64,000 nucleotides of DNA from Pontibacter aquaedesilientis (GCF_014773225.1 NZ_JACXAJ010000004.1:1-64000), one strand, 5' to 3'. Positions 52,432 through 61,477 are shown, counted from the first letter of the stretch. Made by a program: numbers and translations. The notes: generated from the sequence alone by a model not told the origin.

Positions 52432-53094
52432 TCACCAGTCAATCGGCTCTTTCCCCTGTGCTTTCAGGTACTCATTTGCCTTACTGAAGTGGTGCGTACC
52501 GAAGAAACCACGGTCTGCGGCAAAAGGCGATGGGTGCGCAGCCTTGAGTACCAGGTGCTTGCGTTCGTCGATGAAGGCTCCTTTTTTCTGGGCGTAGGCA
52601 CCCCATAGTATGAAGACTACCCCCTGTTTCAGGTCGTTTACTTTTTTCACGACGGCATCCGTAAATTCCTCCCAGCCCTTTTTCTGGTGAGAACCGGCAT
52701 TGGCGGCACGTACTGTGAGCGTCGCGTTCAGCAGCAAAACCCCTTGCTGCGCCCAGCGCTCCAGGTTGCCCGTTGGTGGCAGGTCCTTTCCCAGGTCATT
52801 CTTTATTTCTTTGAAAATATTGAGCAGCGAAGGCGGAATACGCATCCCATCTTTCACTGAAAAAGCCAATCCGTTCGCCTGATTGGGACCATGATAAGGG
52901 TCCTGGCCTAAAATAACTACCTTTACATTATCGAAAGGGCACAGCTCAAACGCACTGAAAATCTGGCTCCCGGGCGGGTAAACTTTTTGGCTCGCGTATT
53001 CGTCTTTAACAAAGGAGACAAGATTTTTGAAATAGGGCTTTTCAAATTCATCTTCTAACACATTTTGCCAGCTTTCTTCTATCTTTACATTCAT
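52432..53094 (-). CDS. ung: Uracil-DNA glycosylase, family 1
   Basis: 220 aa from MNVKIEESWQ; the frame extends 37 codons further but that part is not conserved. Active-site GQDPYHGPNQANGLAFSV (63-80, catalytic Asp 65), LLNATLTVR, and the leucine-loop motif AHPSPFAADRGFFG with the catalytic His. It removes uracil from DNA in base-excision repair. Confidence 0.96.
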   Translation of the reverse strand: MNVKIEESWQNVLEDEFEKPYFKNLVSFVKDEYASQKVYPPGSQIFSAFELCPFDNVKVVILGQDPYHGPNQANGLAFSVKDGMRIPPSLLNIFKEIKNDLGKDLPPTGNLERWAQQGVLLLNATLTVRAANAGSHQKKGWEEFTDAVVKKVNDLKQGVVFILWGAYAQKKGAFIDERKHLVLKAAHPSPFAADRGFFGTHHFSKANEYLKAQGKEPIDW

Positions 53095-53195
53095 AATTAG
53101 TGAGGGGTGGTCAGTTTGGAATCCAACATACCTGTGTCGGGACAAGGATTGACTATACCTGAAACAGATGCTAATTATACAAAAAACTCTGTAAC

Positions 53196-53582
53196 ATGGA
53201 TACAAAAACTACAGAAGGTGTAAAAGTAACAGTAACCACTAACTACCTTCCTGATTATTCCAGTCCGGTACAGCAGCACTATGTATTTGCTTACAAGATC
53301 AGTATAGAAAACAACAGCGAGTTCACGCTCAAGCTATTGCGCCGGCATTGGTACATACACGACGCCACCGGCACCATACGCGAAGTGGAAGGCGAAGGTG
53401 TGGTAGGCCAGCAACCGGTACTGGAGCCCGGCGAGTCGCATGAGTACGTATCCGGCTGCAATCTGAAAACAGGCATGGGCAAAATGCGCGGCACGTACCT
53501 AATGGAACGCATGGTCGACGGGAAGCAGTTTCATGTCACCATACCCGAGTTCACACTCATCGTGCCGTATAAGTTGAATTAA
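53196..53582 (+). CDS. apaG: ApaG protein
   Basis: 128 aa, the family length. Fibronectin-III-like ApaG domain: GVKVTVTTNYLPDYSSPVQQHYVFAYKISIENNS, LLRRHWYIHDATGTIREVEGEGVVGQQPVLEPGESHEYVSGCNLKTGMGKMRGTY. Linked in Proteobacteria to Co/Mg homeostasis; its molecular role is unclear. Transcribed away from ung. Confidence 0.94.
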   Translation: MDTKTTEGVKVTVTTNYLPDYSSPVQQHYVFAYKISIENNSEFTLKLLRRHWYIHDATGTIREVEGEGVVGQQPVLEPGESHEYVSGCNLKTGMGKMRGTYLMERMVDGKQFHVTIPEFTLIVPYKLN

Positions 53583-53759
53583 ATTGCTGATTGTTAATTG
53601 TTGTTTGACTATACCTGTTCAATTGTTGTGGGTTAAATTGCTTAATTGTGCAAACGATTATACCTTTAATTTTCAAGTACAGCAGCCTTGCTGTATTAGG
53701 TTTCCTCTCAAATAAGGAGAACCAACAATTAAACAATCAACAATTTAACCACTTAAATT
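53583..53759. repeat. ATTGTT/AACAAT repeats between apaG and a methyltransferase
   Basis: The gap holds TTGTTAATTGTTG and CAATTGTTG words on the left and ACAATTAAACAATCAACAATTTAA on the right, an imperfect inverted repeat. No gene seen. Confidence 0.6.
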
Positions 53760-54545
53760 TTGCTCCCCTTTCACCTGGCCGCTAACTACCTGCTTTACCG
53801 ACTCAGGGCTTTTAAGCTGCACGGCGTACATTCCCCTTTCGTTTTTGATCTGTATAACCAGGTGATCCTGCATGATGGGGATTACTATGCCTACCCCATT
53901 GTGGAAGAGCTACGGCAGGAACTGCTGCAGGACCATCGTAAGCTGCTGGTAACAGATTTTGGGGCCGGACCCAAGGCAGGTCTGAAGAAGGAGCGTAAAG
54001 TCAGTTACATTGCCCGCACCTCCGCCAAACCGGCTAAGTATGCGCAACTGATCTTTCGGTTAGTCAGCCATTTCCAGCCTGAAACGGTCTTTGACTTAGG
54101 CACCTCACTGGGTATAACCACTTCCTACCTGGCCAAAGCTAATTCAAAAGCCACGGTCTATACCTTCGAAGGCTGCCCGTCTATTGCAACCGAGGCCAAG
54201 GCTAATTTCAGAAAGCTAGGGATAGCGAACGTGCGCCAAGTAATCGGGAATCTGGATGAAACGCTAACAGAACAACTGCAAAAAGTCGGGCAACTGGATT
54301 TTGTGTTTTTCGACGGCAACCACCGCTACGAGCCGACCATGCGCTATTTTGAGGCCTGCCTCAGCAAGCATCACGAATACAGCGTGTTCGTGCTGGACGA
54401 CCTCTATTGGTCGGCCGAAATGAAACGTGCCTGGCAGGATATCAAAAAGCACCCAAAGGTGATGCAGACAGTCGATCTGTTTTATGTAGGCTTGGTGTTT
54501 TTCCGGAAGTCACAACCTAAAGAAAACTTTACGCTGCTCTATTAG
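53760..54545 (+). CDS. Class I SAM-dependent methyltransferase, 261 aa
   Basis: TTG start at 53760; no ATG exists upstream in frame. N-terminal YLLYRLRAFKLHGVHSPFVFDLYNQVI is typical of a Bacteroidota-specific methyltransferase group. Motif I FDLGTSLGITTSYLAKANSKATVYTFEGCP (about 117-146) and DFVFFDGNHRYEPTMRYFEACL (about 179-200) give the Methyltransf_24/O-methyltransferase-like fold. The substrate is unknown. Confidence 0.84.
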   Translation: MLPFHLAANYLLYRLRAFKLHGVHSPFVFDLYNQVILHDGDYYAYPIVEELRQELLQDHRKLLVTDFGAGPKAGLKKERKVSYIARTSAKPAKYAQLIFRLVSHFQPETVFDLGTSLGITTSYLAKANSKATVYTFEGCPSIATEAKANFRKLGIANVRQVIGNLDETLTEQLQKVGQLDFVFFDGNHRYEPTMRYFEACLSKHHEYSVFVLDDLYWSAEMKRAWQDIKKHPKVMQTVDLFYVGLVFFRKSQPKENFTLLY

Positions 54546-54653
54546 TACTTCGCTAAATAAAACCTATTTAGTGCTTTTCTGGCAGATATACAGGGAAGGT
54601 TTATTCCCCTCCATGTCTAATGTCTAACATCTAACATCTCTTATAGCGCAGCC

Positions 54654-55430
54654 TCAGTCGTTTTCCTTGATTACCGGCGCTTCCCAGCCGTCGTAGGTAC
54701 CGTTAAATTCCACAGCCAACAGACCAAGTCCCAGTGTGGTGGCATACACCGATTCTTCATCCAGTGATTCCACTTTAGAGACAACCAGGCTGTAAGGGGC
54801 TTCTGGGCTTTTCTCAATCATACTCTCCGAAACAAAGGTATAGCCCTCCTGCTCCACTCGGTTTTTGAACGCTAATCTGTCCGTTTCAGTGGCAAAATAG
54901 AAAAGATGGGATACCGGCCTTGGGATATGTTGTTCATCGCCATGCTCCTGCATCATGCGGATGACGCGGCTGTTCTTGATACTCTGCATATCAGCGGGCT
55001 CCGGGAACAGGAAATCCAAGTATAGGCCCCAGTTTGGGTCCTCGATGGTATTAGTGGCGTAGGTATAGTCCGGGAAAGCCTGCATGATATTGGCTGCGAT
55101 CACTTCCGGCAAGGCCTCCTGTCCGCTATAAAAGTAAAAGATGCGCTTGCCGTCGTGCAACAGCTTGCCTACAAACACAGCCTGCAGGGAGTTCTGAAAC
55201 TCTGACACAACAGCTTCCTCTATCTCCTCGAGCTTTTCCCATTCTTGCTCCTCAGCCGGAAAACCATCGGCGTCAGCTTGCTGCAGGGCCACTACCAACT
55301 CAAACGCGCGGTGCGTGTCAGGTATAGGCGCCAGGCTCTCCAGTGCCAGATCCACGCTCACGCAGGCAGGTCGGTCGGCAATGTCGCAAAAGTAAACTTC
55401 CCACTCCGGGGTATAGGCAGGTATAGCCAT
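54654..55430 (-). CDS. DUF695 - RraB fusion protein
   Basis: 258 aa with two parts. Residues about 8-130 match DUF695 (WEVYFCDIADRPACVSVDLALESLAPIPDTHRAFELVV...FPAEEQEWEKLEEIEE...FYFYSG). Residues about 155-250 match the RraB/regulator-of-RNase-E domain (FPEPADMQSIKNSRVIRMMQEHGDEQHIPRPVSHLFYF...RLAFKNRVEQEGY). The fusion suggests a role in RNA metabolism, but neither domain has a proven function here. Confidence 0.82.
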   Translation of the reverse strand: MAIPAYTPEWEVYFCDIADRPACVSVDLALESLAPIPDTHRAFELVVALQQADADGFPAEEQEWEKLEEIEEAVVSEFQNSLQAVFVGKLLHDGKRIFYFYSGQEALPEVIAANIMQAFPDYTYATNTIEDPNWGLYLDFLFPEPADMQSIKNSRVIRMMQEHGDEQHIPRPVSHLFYFATETDRLAFKNRVEQEGYTFVSESMIEKSPEAPYSLVVSKVESLDEESVYATTLGLGLLAVEFNGTYDGWEAPVIKEND

Positions 55431-55451
55431 AGGGTTCTATTTTAAAGAAAT

Positions 55452-55485
55452 AAAGAGAGCATCAACCGCGGTCGATGCTCTCTTT
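55452..55485 (-). terminator. Hairpin between DUF695-RraB and kdsA
   Basis: AAAGAGAGCATC (55452-55463) and GATGCTCTCTTT (55474-55485) pair perfectly, downstream of kdsA on the minus strand. Confidence 0.85.
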
Positions 55486-55503
55486 TTATACGATTAGCAA
55501 TTT

Positions 55504-56319
55504 TTAGCGTACAGCCTGGCGAATCCGGATCAGTTTCTCCATAAGGCCTTCCAGCTGGTCGAGCGGCAACATGTTGGCACCATCTGACTTGGCTACAGAA
55601 GGTTGCGGATGCGTTTCGATGAACAGGCCGTCGGCTCCCACGGCGATGGCAGCTTTGGCGATGGTCTCGATCAGGGCTGGCTTTCCACCTGTCACGCCGG
55701 AGCTTTGATTAGGTTGCTGCAGCGAATGCGTTACGTCCATCACCACCGGTGCGCCGGTCGATTGCATTTCTGGCAGGTTACGGAAATCCACCACCATATC
55801 GGAATAGCCGAAGCTGTTGCCGCGGTCTGTTAGGATCACCTTCTCATTACCCGATTCGCGTACCTTGTCTACAGCAAAGCGCATGGCCTCCCCGGAAAGG
55901 AACTGGCCCTTCTTGATGTTCACCACCTTACCTGTTTGCGCAGCTGCTACCAACAGGTCGGTCTGGCGGCATAGGAAAGCCGGAATCTGCAGCACATCAA
56001 CATATTCGGCAGCCATGGCCGCTTCCTGGCTTTCGTGGATGTCGGTCACAGTGGGTATATCAAAGGTCTGGCTAACTTTCTGGAGAATGCGCAGCGCTTT
56101 CTCGTCGCCTATACCTGTAAAAGAGTCCAGGCGGGAACGGTTGGCCTTACGGTAAGAGCCTTTGAAGATCAGCGGAATCTGAAGCTTATCGGAGATTGTG
56201 ATCAGGCGTTCGGCGATTTGCAGCGCCATCTCCTCTCCTTCTATTGCGCAGGGACCCGCCATCAGGAAGAAGTTGCCGGAGCCGGTATGTTTTAGTTTTG
56301 GTATCTCGAACATGTTCAT
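55504..56319 (-). CDS. kdsA: 3-Deoxy-8-phosphooctulonate synthase
   Basis: 271 aa; alternative start two codons in. DAHP-synthase-like barrel: FLMAGPCAIEGEEMALQIAERL, FKGSYRKANRSRLDSFTGIGDEKALRILQKV, DIHESQEAA, QIPAFLCRQTDLLVAAAQTGKVVNIKKGQFLSG, and FGYSDMVVDFRNLP. It makes Kdo-8-phosphate for lipopolysaccharide, consistent with a Gram-negative cell. Confidence 0.96.
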   Translation of the reverse strand: MNMFEIPKLKHTGSGNFFLMAGPCAIEGEEMALQIAERLITISDKLQIPLIFKGSYRKANRSRLDSFTGIGDEKALRILQKVSQTFDIPTVTDIHESQEAAMAAEYVDVLQIPAFLCRQTDLLVAAAQTGKVVNIKKGQFLSGEAMRFAVDKVRESGNEKVILTDRGNSFGYSDMVVDFRNLPEMQSTGAPVVMDVTHSLQQPNQSSGVTGGKPALIETIAKAAIAVGADGLFIETHPQPSVAKSDGANMLPLDQLEGLMEKLIRIRQAVR

Positions 56320-56345
56320 TTACTAAGTTGAAGCCTTTCGGCCTG

Positions 56346-56353
56346 CAAATTTA
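56346..56353 (-). promoter_or_regulatory. -7 promoter box of kdsA
   Basis: CAAATTTA on + reads TAAATTTG on the minus strand, an exact TAnnTTTG, 26 nt upstream of the kdsA start. Confidence 0.55.
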
Positions 56354-56384
56354 GTCAGGTCTTGGCGAATTAAGAACTATATTG

Positions 56385-56480
56385 TTGATTGTTGATTGTT
56401 AATTCCCAAACTCTCTAACTTCTAAACTCTCTAACTTCTAAACTTTCTAACTTCCCAACTTTCTAACTTCCCAACTTTCT
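56385..56480. repeat. Tandem CTAACTTCTAAACT-type repeats
   Basis: The segment is built from CTCTCTAACTTCTAAA and CTTTCTAACTTCCCAA words, after GTTGATTGTTGATTGTT. The same words occur at 11400-11440, 16682-16862 and near 29040. It runs up to the stop of the methyltransferase gene. Confidence 0.8.
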
Positions 56481-57056
56481 CAGCTCAATAAACAGTTCTC
56501 TTCCTTGCCGGGGTTGGATCGAGTTAAGAGCTGTTTCGAAATGCAGAAATTCAAAATAGGGTTCAAAGTAGGTCTTGTACTCCTCTCGACTTCCGCCGAA
56601 GGGCGGTCCCTGGTGTGTAAAGGTAGTGTCGAAGAGCAGCCCGACTAATTTACCGCCGGGAGCCAGCAGCTCAGCGCATTTCCGGGCATAGGCAGGGCGC
56701 AAGCTTGGGTCGATGGCACAGAAAAACGTCTGCTCCACGATCAGGTCATAAGTGCCTTGCAGACGAAAGAAATCCTGCAGCAAGAGTTGGTCTTTGGGAA
56801 ATGAAGGGACACGGGCCGCAAACCGATCCAGAGGAGCCTGGGCAACGTCCGCGACAAAGGTGTTTCGGAATCCCTCAAGAAACAGGTATTCTGCCTCGTA
56901 GGCATGGCCACATCCCGGAATAAGAATGGCCTGCCCCCGATTAGGCAATTGATCGAAATATTCCTGGAGGGGCGTCGTTATAGCTCCAACATCCCATCCG
57001 GTCTGGTCATTTTGATAGCGGTTTTGCCAGTACTCCGCACTAAATTCTTGATTCAT
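56463..57056 (-). CDS. TPMT-family SAM methyltransferase
   Basis: 197 aa from MNQEFSAEYW; 38 upstream codons in frame are discounted, since the promoter of the divergent gene lies there. N-terminal YWQNRYQNDQTGWDVGAITTPLQEYFDQL, motif I ILIPGCGHAYEAEYLFLEGFRNTFVADVAQAPLDRF, and PGGKLVGLLFDTTF are typical of thiopurine/thiocyanate-type methyltransferases. It may methylate small thiols or halides. Confidence 0.88.
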   Translation of the reverse strand: MNQEFSAEYWQNRYQNDQTGWDVGAITTPLQEYFDQLPNRGQAILIPGCGHAYEAEYLFLEGFRNTFVADVAQAPLDRFAARVPSFPKDQLLLQDFFRLQGTYDLIVEQTFFCAIDPSLRPAYARKCAELLAPGGKLVGLLFDTTFTHQGPPFGGSREEYKTYFEPYFEFLHFETALNSIQPRQGRELFIELRKLGS

Positions 57057-57082
57057 CTTGTATGATAATAGACCAAAAGCCT

Positions 57083-57090
57083 TATATTTG
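57083..57090 (+). promoter_or_regulatory. -7 promoter box of the coiled-coil protein
   Basis: TATATTTG, with a TTG at 57058-57060 upstream (22-bp spacing), fits the Bacteroidota promoter; 45 nt before the ATG at 57135. Confidence 0.6.
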
Positions 57091-57134
57091 AGACTTGCAT
57101 GAACAATATTCCGGACCATAAACGAACGTGATTT

Positions 57135-58115
57135 ATGACGCCTCCGGAAAAAAAGACACCCAAAAAACAAGAACTGCCCATGAACCCTTCTGAAAAAAGA
57201 AGCAACCGTAAGCTTTTAATCAGTGGCCTGCTCGTTATTCTGATCAGTATCAACGGCATCCTGCTCTACATGAATTACCAAAAGAAGGAAAAGAATGAAG
57301 AACAGGCCGAGGTAATCCGAGTGAAAGATAAGGAACTGGAGAACCAGATAAAAGTTTATGAGGCACTCAAGGCTGATTTTGAACGGCAGAGCCAGGAACT
57401 GCAAGCCATGGGACTTGAAAACGATTCTTTGGAAGCGCAGATCGCCTCTATCACTTCTGACCTGAACGAACTCCGCGGTTTCCGCAAGAGCAGCTATAGC
57501 CTGGCTGACCAGCGTCGTTTCCGTGACCGTGCGCAGGCCTTCGAGCAGCAACTGAAGCAAAAAGATCAGGAAATTGCCACCCTGAAACAGGATAATGAGG
57601 TACTTTTCACAGAGAACACCACGCTGAAGACCACGCAGAACCGTCTGTCCGACAGTCTGACGACGATGAAGTCTACCAATGAGAACCTGATCGAGAAAGT
57701 AAAAGTAGCCTCCCGACTGGAAGCGCAGCGCATGGATGTGATGGTAGTAAACAAGCGCGGAAAAGAACTGGATGACAAAAAGAACGAGTTCCGTGCCAAG
57801 AACGTGGAGAAGATTCGTGTTGCCTTTCACCTGGCTAAGAACGATGTAGCTCCCAAGGAGCCTAAAACCATTTACATGCGCCTAATCGAGCCAGACGGAG
57901 CTGCTCTCTACAACTTATCAACCGGTTCCGGTTCATTTGATATCGATGGTCAGGATATGTACTACACGGCGAAGCGCGACATCGTGTTTGATAACACACA
58001 GCAGCAGGTAAGCTTTGTGTACGCCAAGAACGCAGAGTATAAAAAAGGCCAGCACACCATCGAGCTCTATGCCGATGGATTCCTGATCGGCACTACTACA
58101 TTTGTACTGAAGTAA
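57135..58115 (+). CDS. Membrane-anchored coiled-coil protein, 326 aa
   Basis: Start at 57135 or the ATG at 57180. A single transmembrane segment at about 28-47 (LLISGLLVILISINGILLYM), a long coiled coil at about 48-205 rich in Glu/Gln/Lys with heptad spacing, then a beta-rich C-terminal domain (about 218-326: KIRVAFHLAKNDVAPKEPKTIYMRLIEPDGAAL...QQQVSFVYAKNAEYKKGQHTIELYADGFLIGTTTFVL). The family is common in Bacteroidota but uncharacterised. An envelope role is assumed. Confidence 0.78.
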   Translation: MTPPEKKTPKKQELPMNPSEKRSNRKLLISGLLVILISINGILLYMNYQKKEKNEEQAEVIRVKDKELENQIKVYEALKADFERQSQELQAMGLENDSLEAQIASITSDLNELRGFRKSSYSLADQRRFRDRAQAFEQQLKQKDQEIATLKQDNEVLFTENTTLKTTQNRLSDSLTTMKSTNENLIEKVKVASRLEAQRMDVMVVNKRGKELDDKKNEFRAKNVEKIRVAFHLAKNDVAPKEPKTIYMRLIEPDGAALYNLSTGSGSFDIDGQDMYYTAKRDIVFDNTQQQVSFVYAKNAEYKKGQHTIELYADGFLIGTTTFVLK

Positions 58116-58138
58116 ACTTTAAATCCTACTTTATGAAG

Positions 58139-58166
58139 AGCCTCTGCAACTCGCAGGGGCTTTTTT
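58139..58166 (+). terminator. Rho-independent terminator
   Basis: AGCCTCTGC and GCAGGGGCT pair with one G-U, followed by TTTTTT. Confidence 0.75.
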
Positions 58167-58275
58167 ATGCCTGCACTTCCTTGCAATAAGCCCTACTTCC
58201 TGCCTTTATCTTTCTGCCAATTTGCAAGTTCAGCTCATCCGGTGTTCTTCCCATGCGGCAGGTATAGCCATAAAA

Positions 58276-58303
58276 AAAACCCTATCCTGAGGAAAGGGTT
58301 TTA
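58276..58303 (-). terminator. Terminator of cphA
   Basis: AAAACCCT and AGGGTTTT flank a short loop; on the minus strand a run of T follows. 62 nt past the cphA stop. Confidence 0.7.
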
Positions 58304-58364
58304 GTCCATCGTTCACATGAATAGCTCTAACGCAGGCGTCAGAATTTAATCAACAAGAATTCTT

Positions 58365-60995
58365 TTATTCGACCAGCATGCTTTTTCTGTGCTGTATCAC
58401 TTTAAAGCTCTCTACCATTTTCACCGATTCGTGTACGTCTTCCGTGAAAATGGCCACAAAAGCTCCGTCTTCGGCATTTTCGAGGGCGTGTGCAATGGCC
58501 CGCATCTCCTCAGGTATCACCTTGACCTGAATGTGGGGCGCTACTTCCTCTATGCCCTGCATCATCGGCAACGTGATTTCCTCAGCCGTTTTACCGCGCA
58601 GGTCACTGTCGAGGCGGATGATCACTTCGTCAAAAATCTCTCCGGCCACTTTGCCCAGTTCGTAGAAATCCTGCGTTCTGCGGTCGCCCACACCCGCTAC
58701 GATACCGATCTTCCGGGTCACGTCCAGGTCCTCCATAAAGCCGCCAATTGCTTTCAGACCGCCCACATTATGGGCATAGTCTACCAGCACCTCAAAATTA
58801 GGGAACTGAAACAGGTTCATACGGCCCGGCGTTTTATCCGGCGAAGGTATAAAGGTGCGCAAGGCCCTTTTGATATCCTCAATGTCAAAATGCGATACAT
58901 AACCGGCCAGCGTTGCCGCCAGTATGTTTTCGATATTGAATTTGGCTTTCCCCCCAAACGTCAGCGGCACATCGGCCACGCGGTCAATCCTGATCTTGTA
59001 GCTGTTCTTGAAGATCGAGATATACCCGTTCTCAAAAACAGCGGCCAGTCCGCCTTTTGCAATGTGCTTGAGTATGCGCGGATTGTTCTCGTCCATACTA
59101 AAGAAAGCCACTTTGCATTTTACCTCTTCCGCCATCGCATATACTAGGTCATCGTCGGCATTCAGGATGGCATAGCCGTCTTTGCTCACGCTCTTCGGTA
59201 TCACCGACTTCACTTTGGCCAGATCCTCCAGGGTATGGATGTCACGCAGGCCCAGGTGGTCGGAGCTCACATTGGTCACAATGCCGATGTCGCATTGGTC
59301 GAAACCAAGTCCTGAGCGAAGCAATCCGCCTCTCGCACACTCCAGTACAGCGAAATTCACTGTCGGGTCTTTGAGTACGAACTGTGCACTGTAAGCCCCT
59401 GTCGTATCGCCTTTTTCGAGCATCTTGTCCTGAATGTAGATGCCGTCGGTGGTCGTATACCCTACCTGATAGCCTTTGCTTTTCACCATGTGGGCGATCA
59501 GGCGCGTTGTGGTTGTCTTCCCGTTGGTACCCGACACCGCAATGATCGGAATACGGGCAGGTTTGTTGCGCGGGAACAGCATGTCAATTACCGGCTCTGC
59601 CACGTTTCGCGGCAAACCGTAGGTAGGCGAAATGTGCATCCGGAAACCCGGTGCAGCATTCACCTCCAGCACAGCGCCATTTGCCTCGTTGAGCGGTATG
59701 GCGATATCGGTGGTCATCACATCGATGCCGCAAATATCCAACCCGATCAGTCCTGCAATGCGCTCCGCCATGAGTATGTTATAAGGATCAACTAAATCAG
59801 TAACGTCAGTTGCCGTGCCTCCAGTACTTATGTTAGCCGTACTTTTCAGGTATAGTACCTCCCCTTCGGGCAAAACTGACTGAGTAGTAAGCTCTTTGGC
59901 CTTTAAAATATTTTGCGTGTGACGGTCGATCGAGATGCGGGTCAGCGCCTTTTCGTGCCCCACGCCGCGTCTCGGGTCCCGGTTCTCCCGGTCCACCAGT
60001 TCCCGGATCGTGGATTTGCCGTCTCCTGTTATCATGGCCGGTGTGCGCTTGGCGGCGGCCACAAATTTCTTGTTGATGACCAGTAGTCTGAAGTCGAAGC
60101 CCTGCACAAACTGCTCCACCATCACGGCATCGGAGTACTTCTGAGCGGCGGCAAGCCCTTTCAGCGCGTCTTTCCAATTGGTGATGTTGATGGTAGCGCC
60201 TTTGCCATGGTTACCATCCAGCGGCTTGAGCACCAGCGGGTAGCCGAGTCGGTCTACGGCACGTTTCAGCTCTTCCTGGTCATACACGGTGGTTCCTTTC
60301 GGTACAGGTATACCTGCCTCATCCAGCAGTTCTTTGGTAGCGTTCTTATCACCGGCAATCTCTACGGCAAAGCAGGCGGTGCTGCAGGTCATCGTGGCCT
60401 GAATACGCTTCTGGTTCACGCCGTGGCCCAGTTGGATGAGCGAATGTCTGTTGAGACGGATATAAGGTATGCCGCGGCTCTCCGCCTCCGACACGATGGA
60501 GAAGGTGCTTGGCCCAAAGTACTCATCTTCACGGATTTGGTGGAGGCGGTCAATATCGTCGCTTAGTCTGTATTTCTCGCCTTTGATGAGCGCCTCTGTG
60601 ATACGCAAGGCGGCATGGGCGGCATATTCACCGGCTCGCTCCTCCTGGTAAGAGAAGATCACCTGCAGCGTGCCCAGGTCATGGGCCGGGTAGCAACGTC
60701 CGAAGCCGCTCTCCATACCTGCCAGTGTCTGCAGTTCTAGCGCAATGTGTTGTACCACATGCCCGAAAGTGGTCCCTTCCTCCACTGAATGGAAGAAACC
60801 ACCTGCCACCCCCTCCGAAGCGCGGTGGTTGTACATGGCCGGAAACATTTTCTTTAATCGGCTATAGAAGCCGGGTACTTCGTTGGTAAGCGTATCTGCC
60901 AACTCTTCGAGGGCCAGTTTCAGAACAATGATTTTGGGGTGTTCTACTGACCAGTAGTTTGGTCCGCGCATGATGCGCAAATCTGTAATCTTCAT
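58365..60995 (-). CDS. cphA: Cyanophycin synthetase
   Basis: 876 aa from MKITDLRIMRGPNYWS; 44 upstream codons are not conserved. N-terminal domain (about 1-160), ATP-grasp (about 215-460, GIPVPKGTTVYDQEELKRAVDRLGYPLVLKPLDGNHGKGA), and Mur-ligase-like domain from about 480 (IIAVSGTNGKTTTTRLIAHM). It polymerises Asp and Arg into cyanophycin, a nitrogen store, using ATP. Cyanophycinase (cphB), often next to it in Bacteroidota, is not in the neighbourhood seen here. Confidence 0.94.
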   Translation of the reverse strand: MKITDLRIMRGPNYWSVEHPKIIVLKLALEELADTLTNEVPGFYSRLKKMFPAMYNHRASEGVAGGFFHSVEEGTTFGHVVQHIALELQTLAGMESGFGRCYPAHDLGTLQVIFSYQEERAGEYAAHAALRITEALIKGEKYRLSDDIDRLHQIREDEYFGPSTFSIVSEAESRGIPYIRLNRHSLIQLGHGVNQKRIQATMTCSTACFAVEIAGDKNATKELLDEAGIPVPKGTTVYDQEELKRAVDRLGYPLVLKPLDGNHGKGATINITNWKDALKGLAAAQKYSDAVMVEQFVQGFDFRLLVINKKFVAAAKRTPAMITGDGKSTIRELVDRENRDPRRGVGHEKALTRISIDRHTQNILKAKELTTQSVLPEGEVLYLKSTANISTGGTATDVTDLVDPYNILMAERIAGLIGLDICGIDVMTTDIAIPLNEANGAVLEVNAAPGFRMHISPTYGLPRNVAEPVIDMLFPRNKPARIPIIAVSGTNGKTTTTRLIAHMVKSKGYQVGYTTTDGIYIQDKMLEKGDTTGAYSAQFVLKDPTVNFAVLECARGGLLRSGLGFDQCDIGIVTNVSSDHLGLRDIHTLEDLAKVKSVIPKSVSKDGYAILNADDDLVYAMAEEVKCKVAFFSMDENNPRILKHIAKGGLAAVFENGYISIFKNSYKIRIDRVADVPLTFGGKAKFNIENILAATLAGYVSHFDIEDIKRALRTFIPSPDKTPGRMNLFQFPNFEVLVDYAHNVGGLKAIGGFMEDLDVTRKIGIVAGVGDRRTQDFYELGKVAGEIFDEVIIRLDSDLRGKTAEEITLPMMQGIEEVAPHIQVKVIPEEMRAIAHALENAEDGAFVAIFTEDVHESVKMVESFKVIQHRKSMLVE

Positions 60996-61234
60996 GGAAT
61001 AAGGTAAGATGCTTGTATTGCCTGTCTTCTGTTGACTATGATGTAGGGATAGCCATGGGATAATGTTTGCTTGCAATACGATATATGCACACAAAGGATA
61101 TAGCGGATCTGAAAAAATCAGTGCCATTTAGGGAAGGCAATCCGTTGGGGAATTTGGCTCTATCACAAGCTATCTGTATAGACTTGGGCACGAGCGCTTT
61201 GCTTAAAAGAAGCAGAGAGGTATAAAATAAAAAA

Positions 61235-61263
61235 ACGCCCGGTCAGGTAAAAGACCGGGCGTT
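61235..61263 (-). terminator. Terminator of tRNA-Cys
   Basis: AACGCCCGGTC and GACCGGGCGTT form an 11-bp stem; on the minus strand a T-run follows. It is 12 nt past the tRNA. Confidence 0.85.
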
Positions 61264-61274
61264 TCTAAAAAGAG

Positions 61275-61345
61275 AGGTAACGAGCGGATTCGAACCGCTG
61301 TAGCAGCTTTTGCAGAGCTGAGCCTAGCCACTCGGCCACGTTACC
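61275..61345 (-). tRNA. tRNA-Cys (GCA)
   Basis: The minus strand folds into a cloverleaf of 71 nt: acceptor GGTAACG/CGTTACC with U as discriminator base (as for tRNA-Cys), D arm GCCGAGTGGCTAGGC, anticodon stem CAGCT/AGCTG around CTGCAAA (anticodon GCA), and T arm AGCGGTTCGAATCCGCT. The CCA end is not encoded. Confidence 0.95.
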
Positions 61346-61358
61346 CTGATTGGGAGTG

Positions 61359-61389
61359 CAAATATAAACAGAGATGTATGCTTGTCAAA
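61359..61389 (-). promoter_or_regulatory. Promoter of tRNA-Cys
   Basis: On the minus strand, TTTG (61389-61386), 19 bp, then TATATTTG (61366-61359): a complete Bacteroidota promoter 14 nt upstream of the tRNA. Confidence 0.8.
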
Positions 61390-61477
61390 CTATAAAGCTA
61401 TATTTTTTAACCTCAGAAGGCTATAAAGCTAGCAGTAAGCCAATTAAATTTTCATCCTCTTCCCCGTGGCAAACCTT

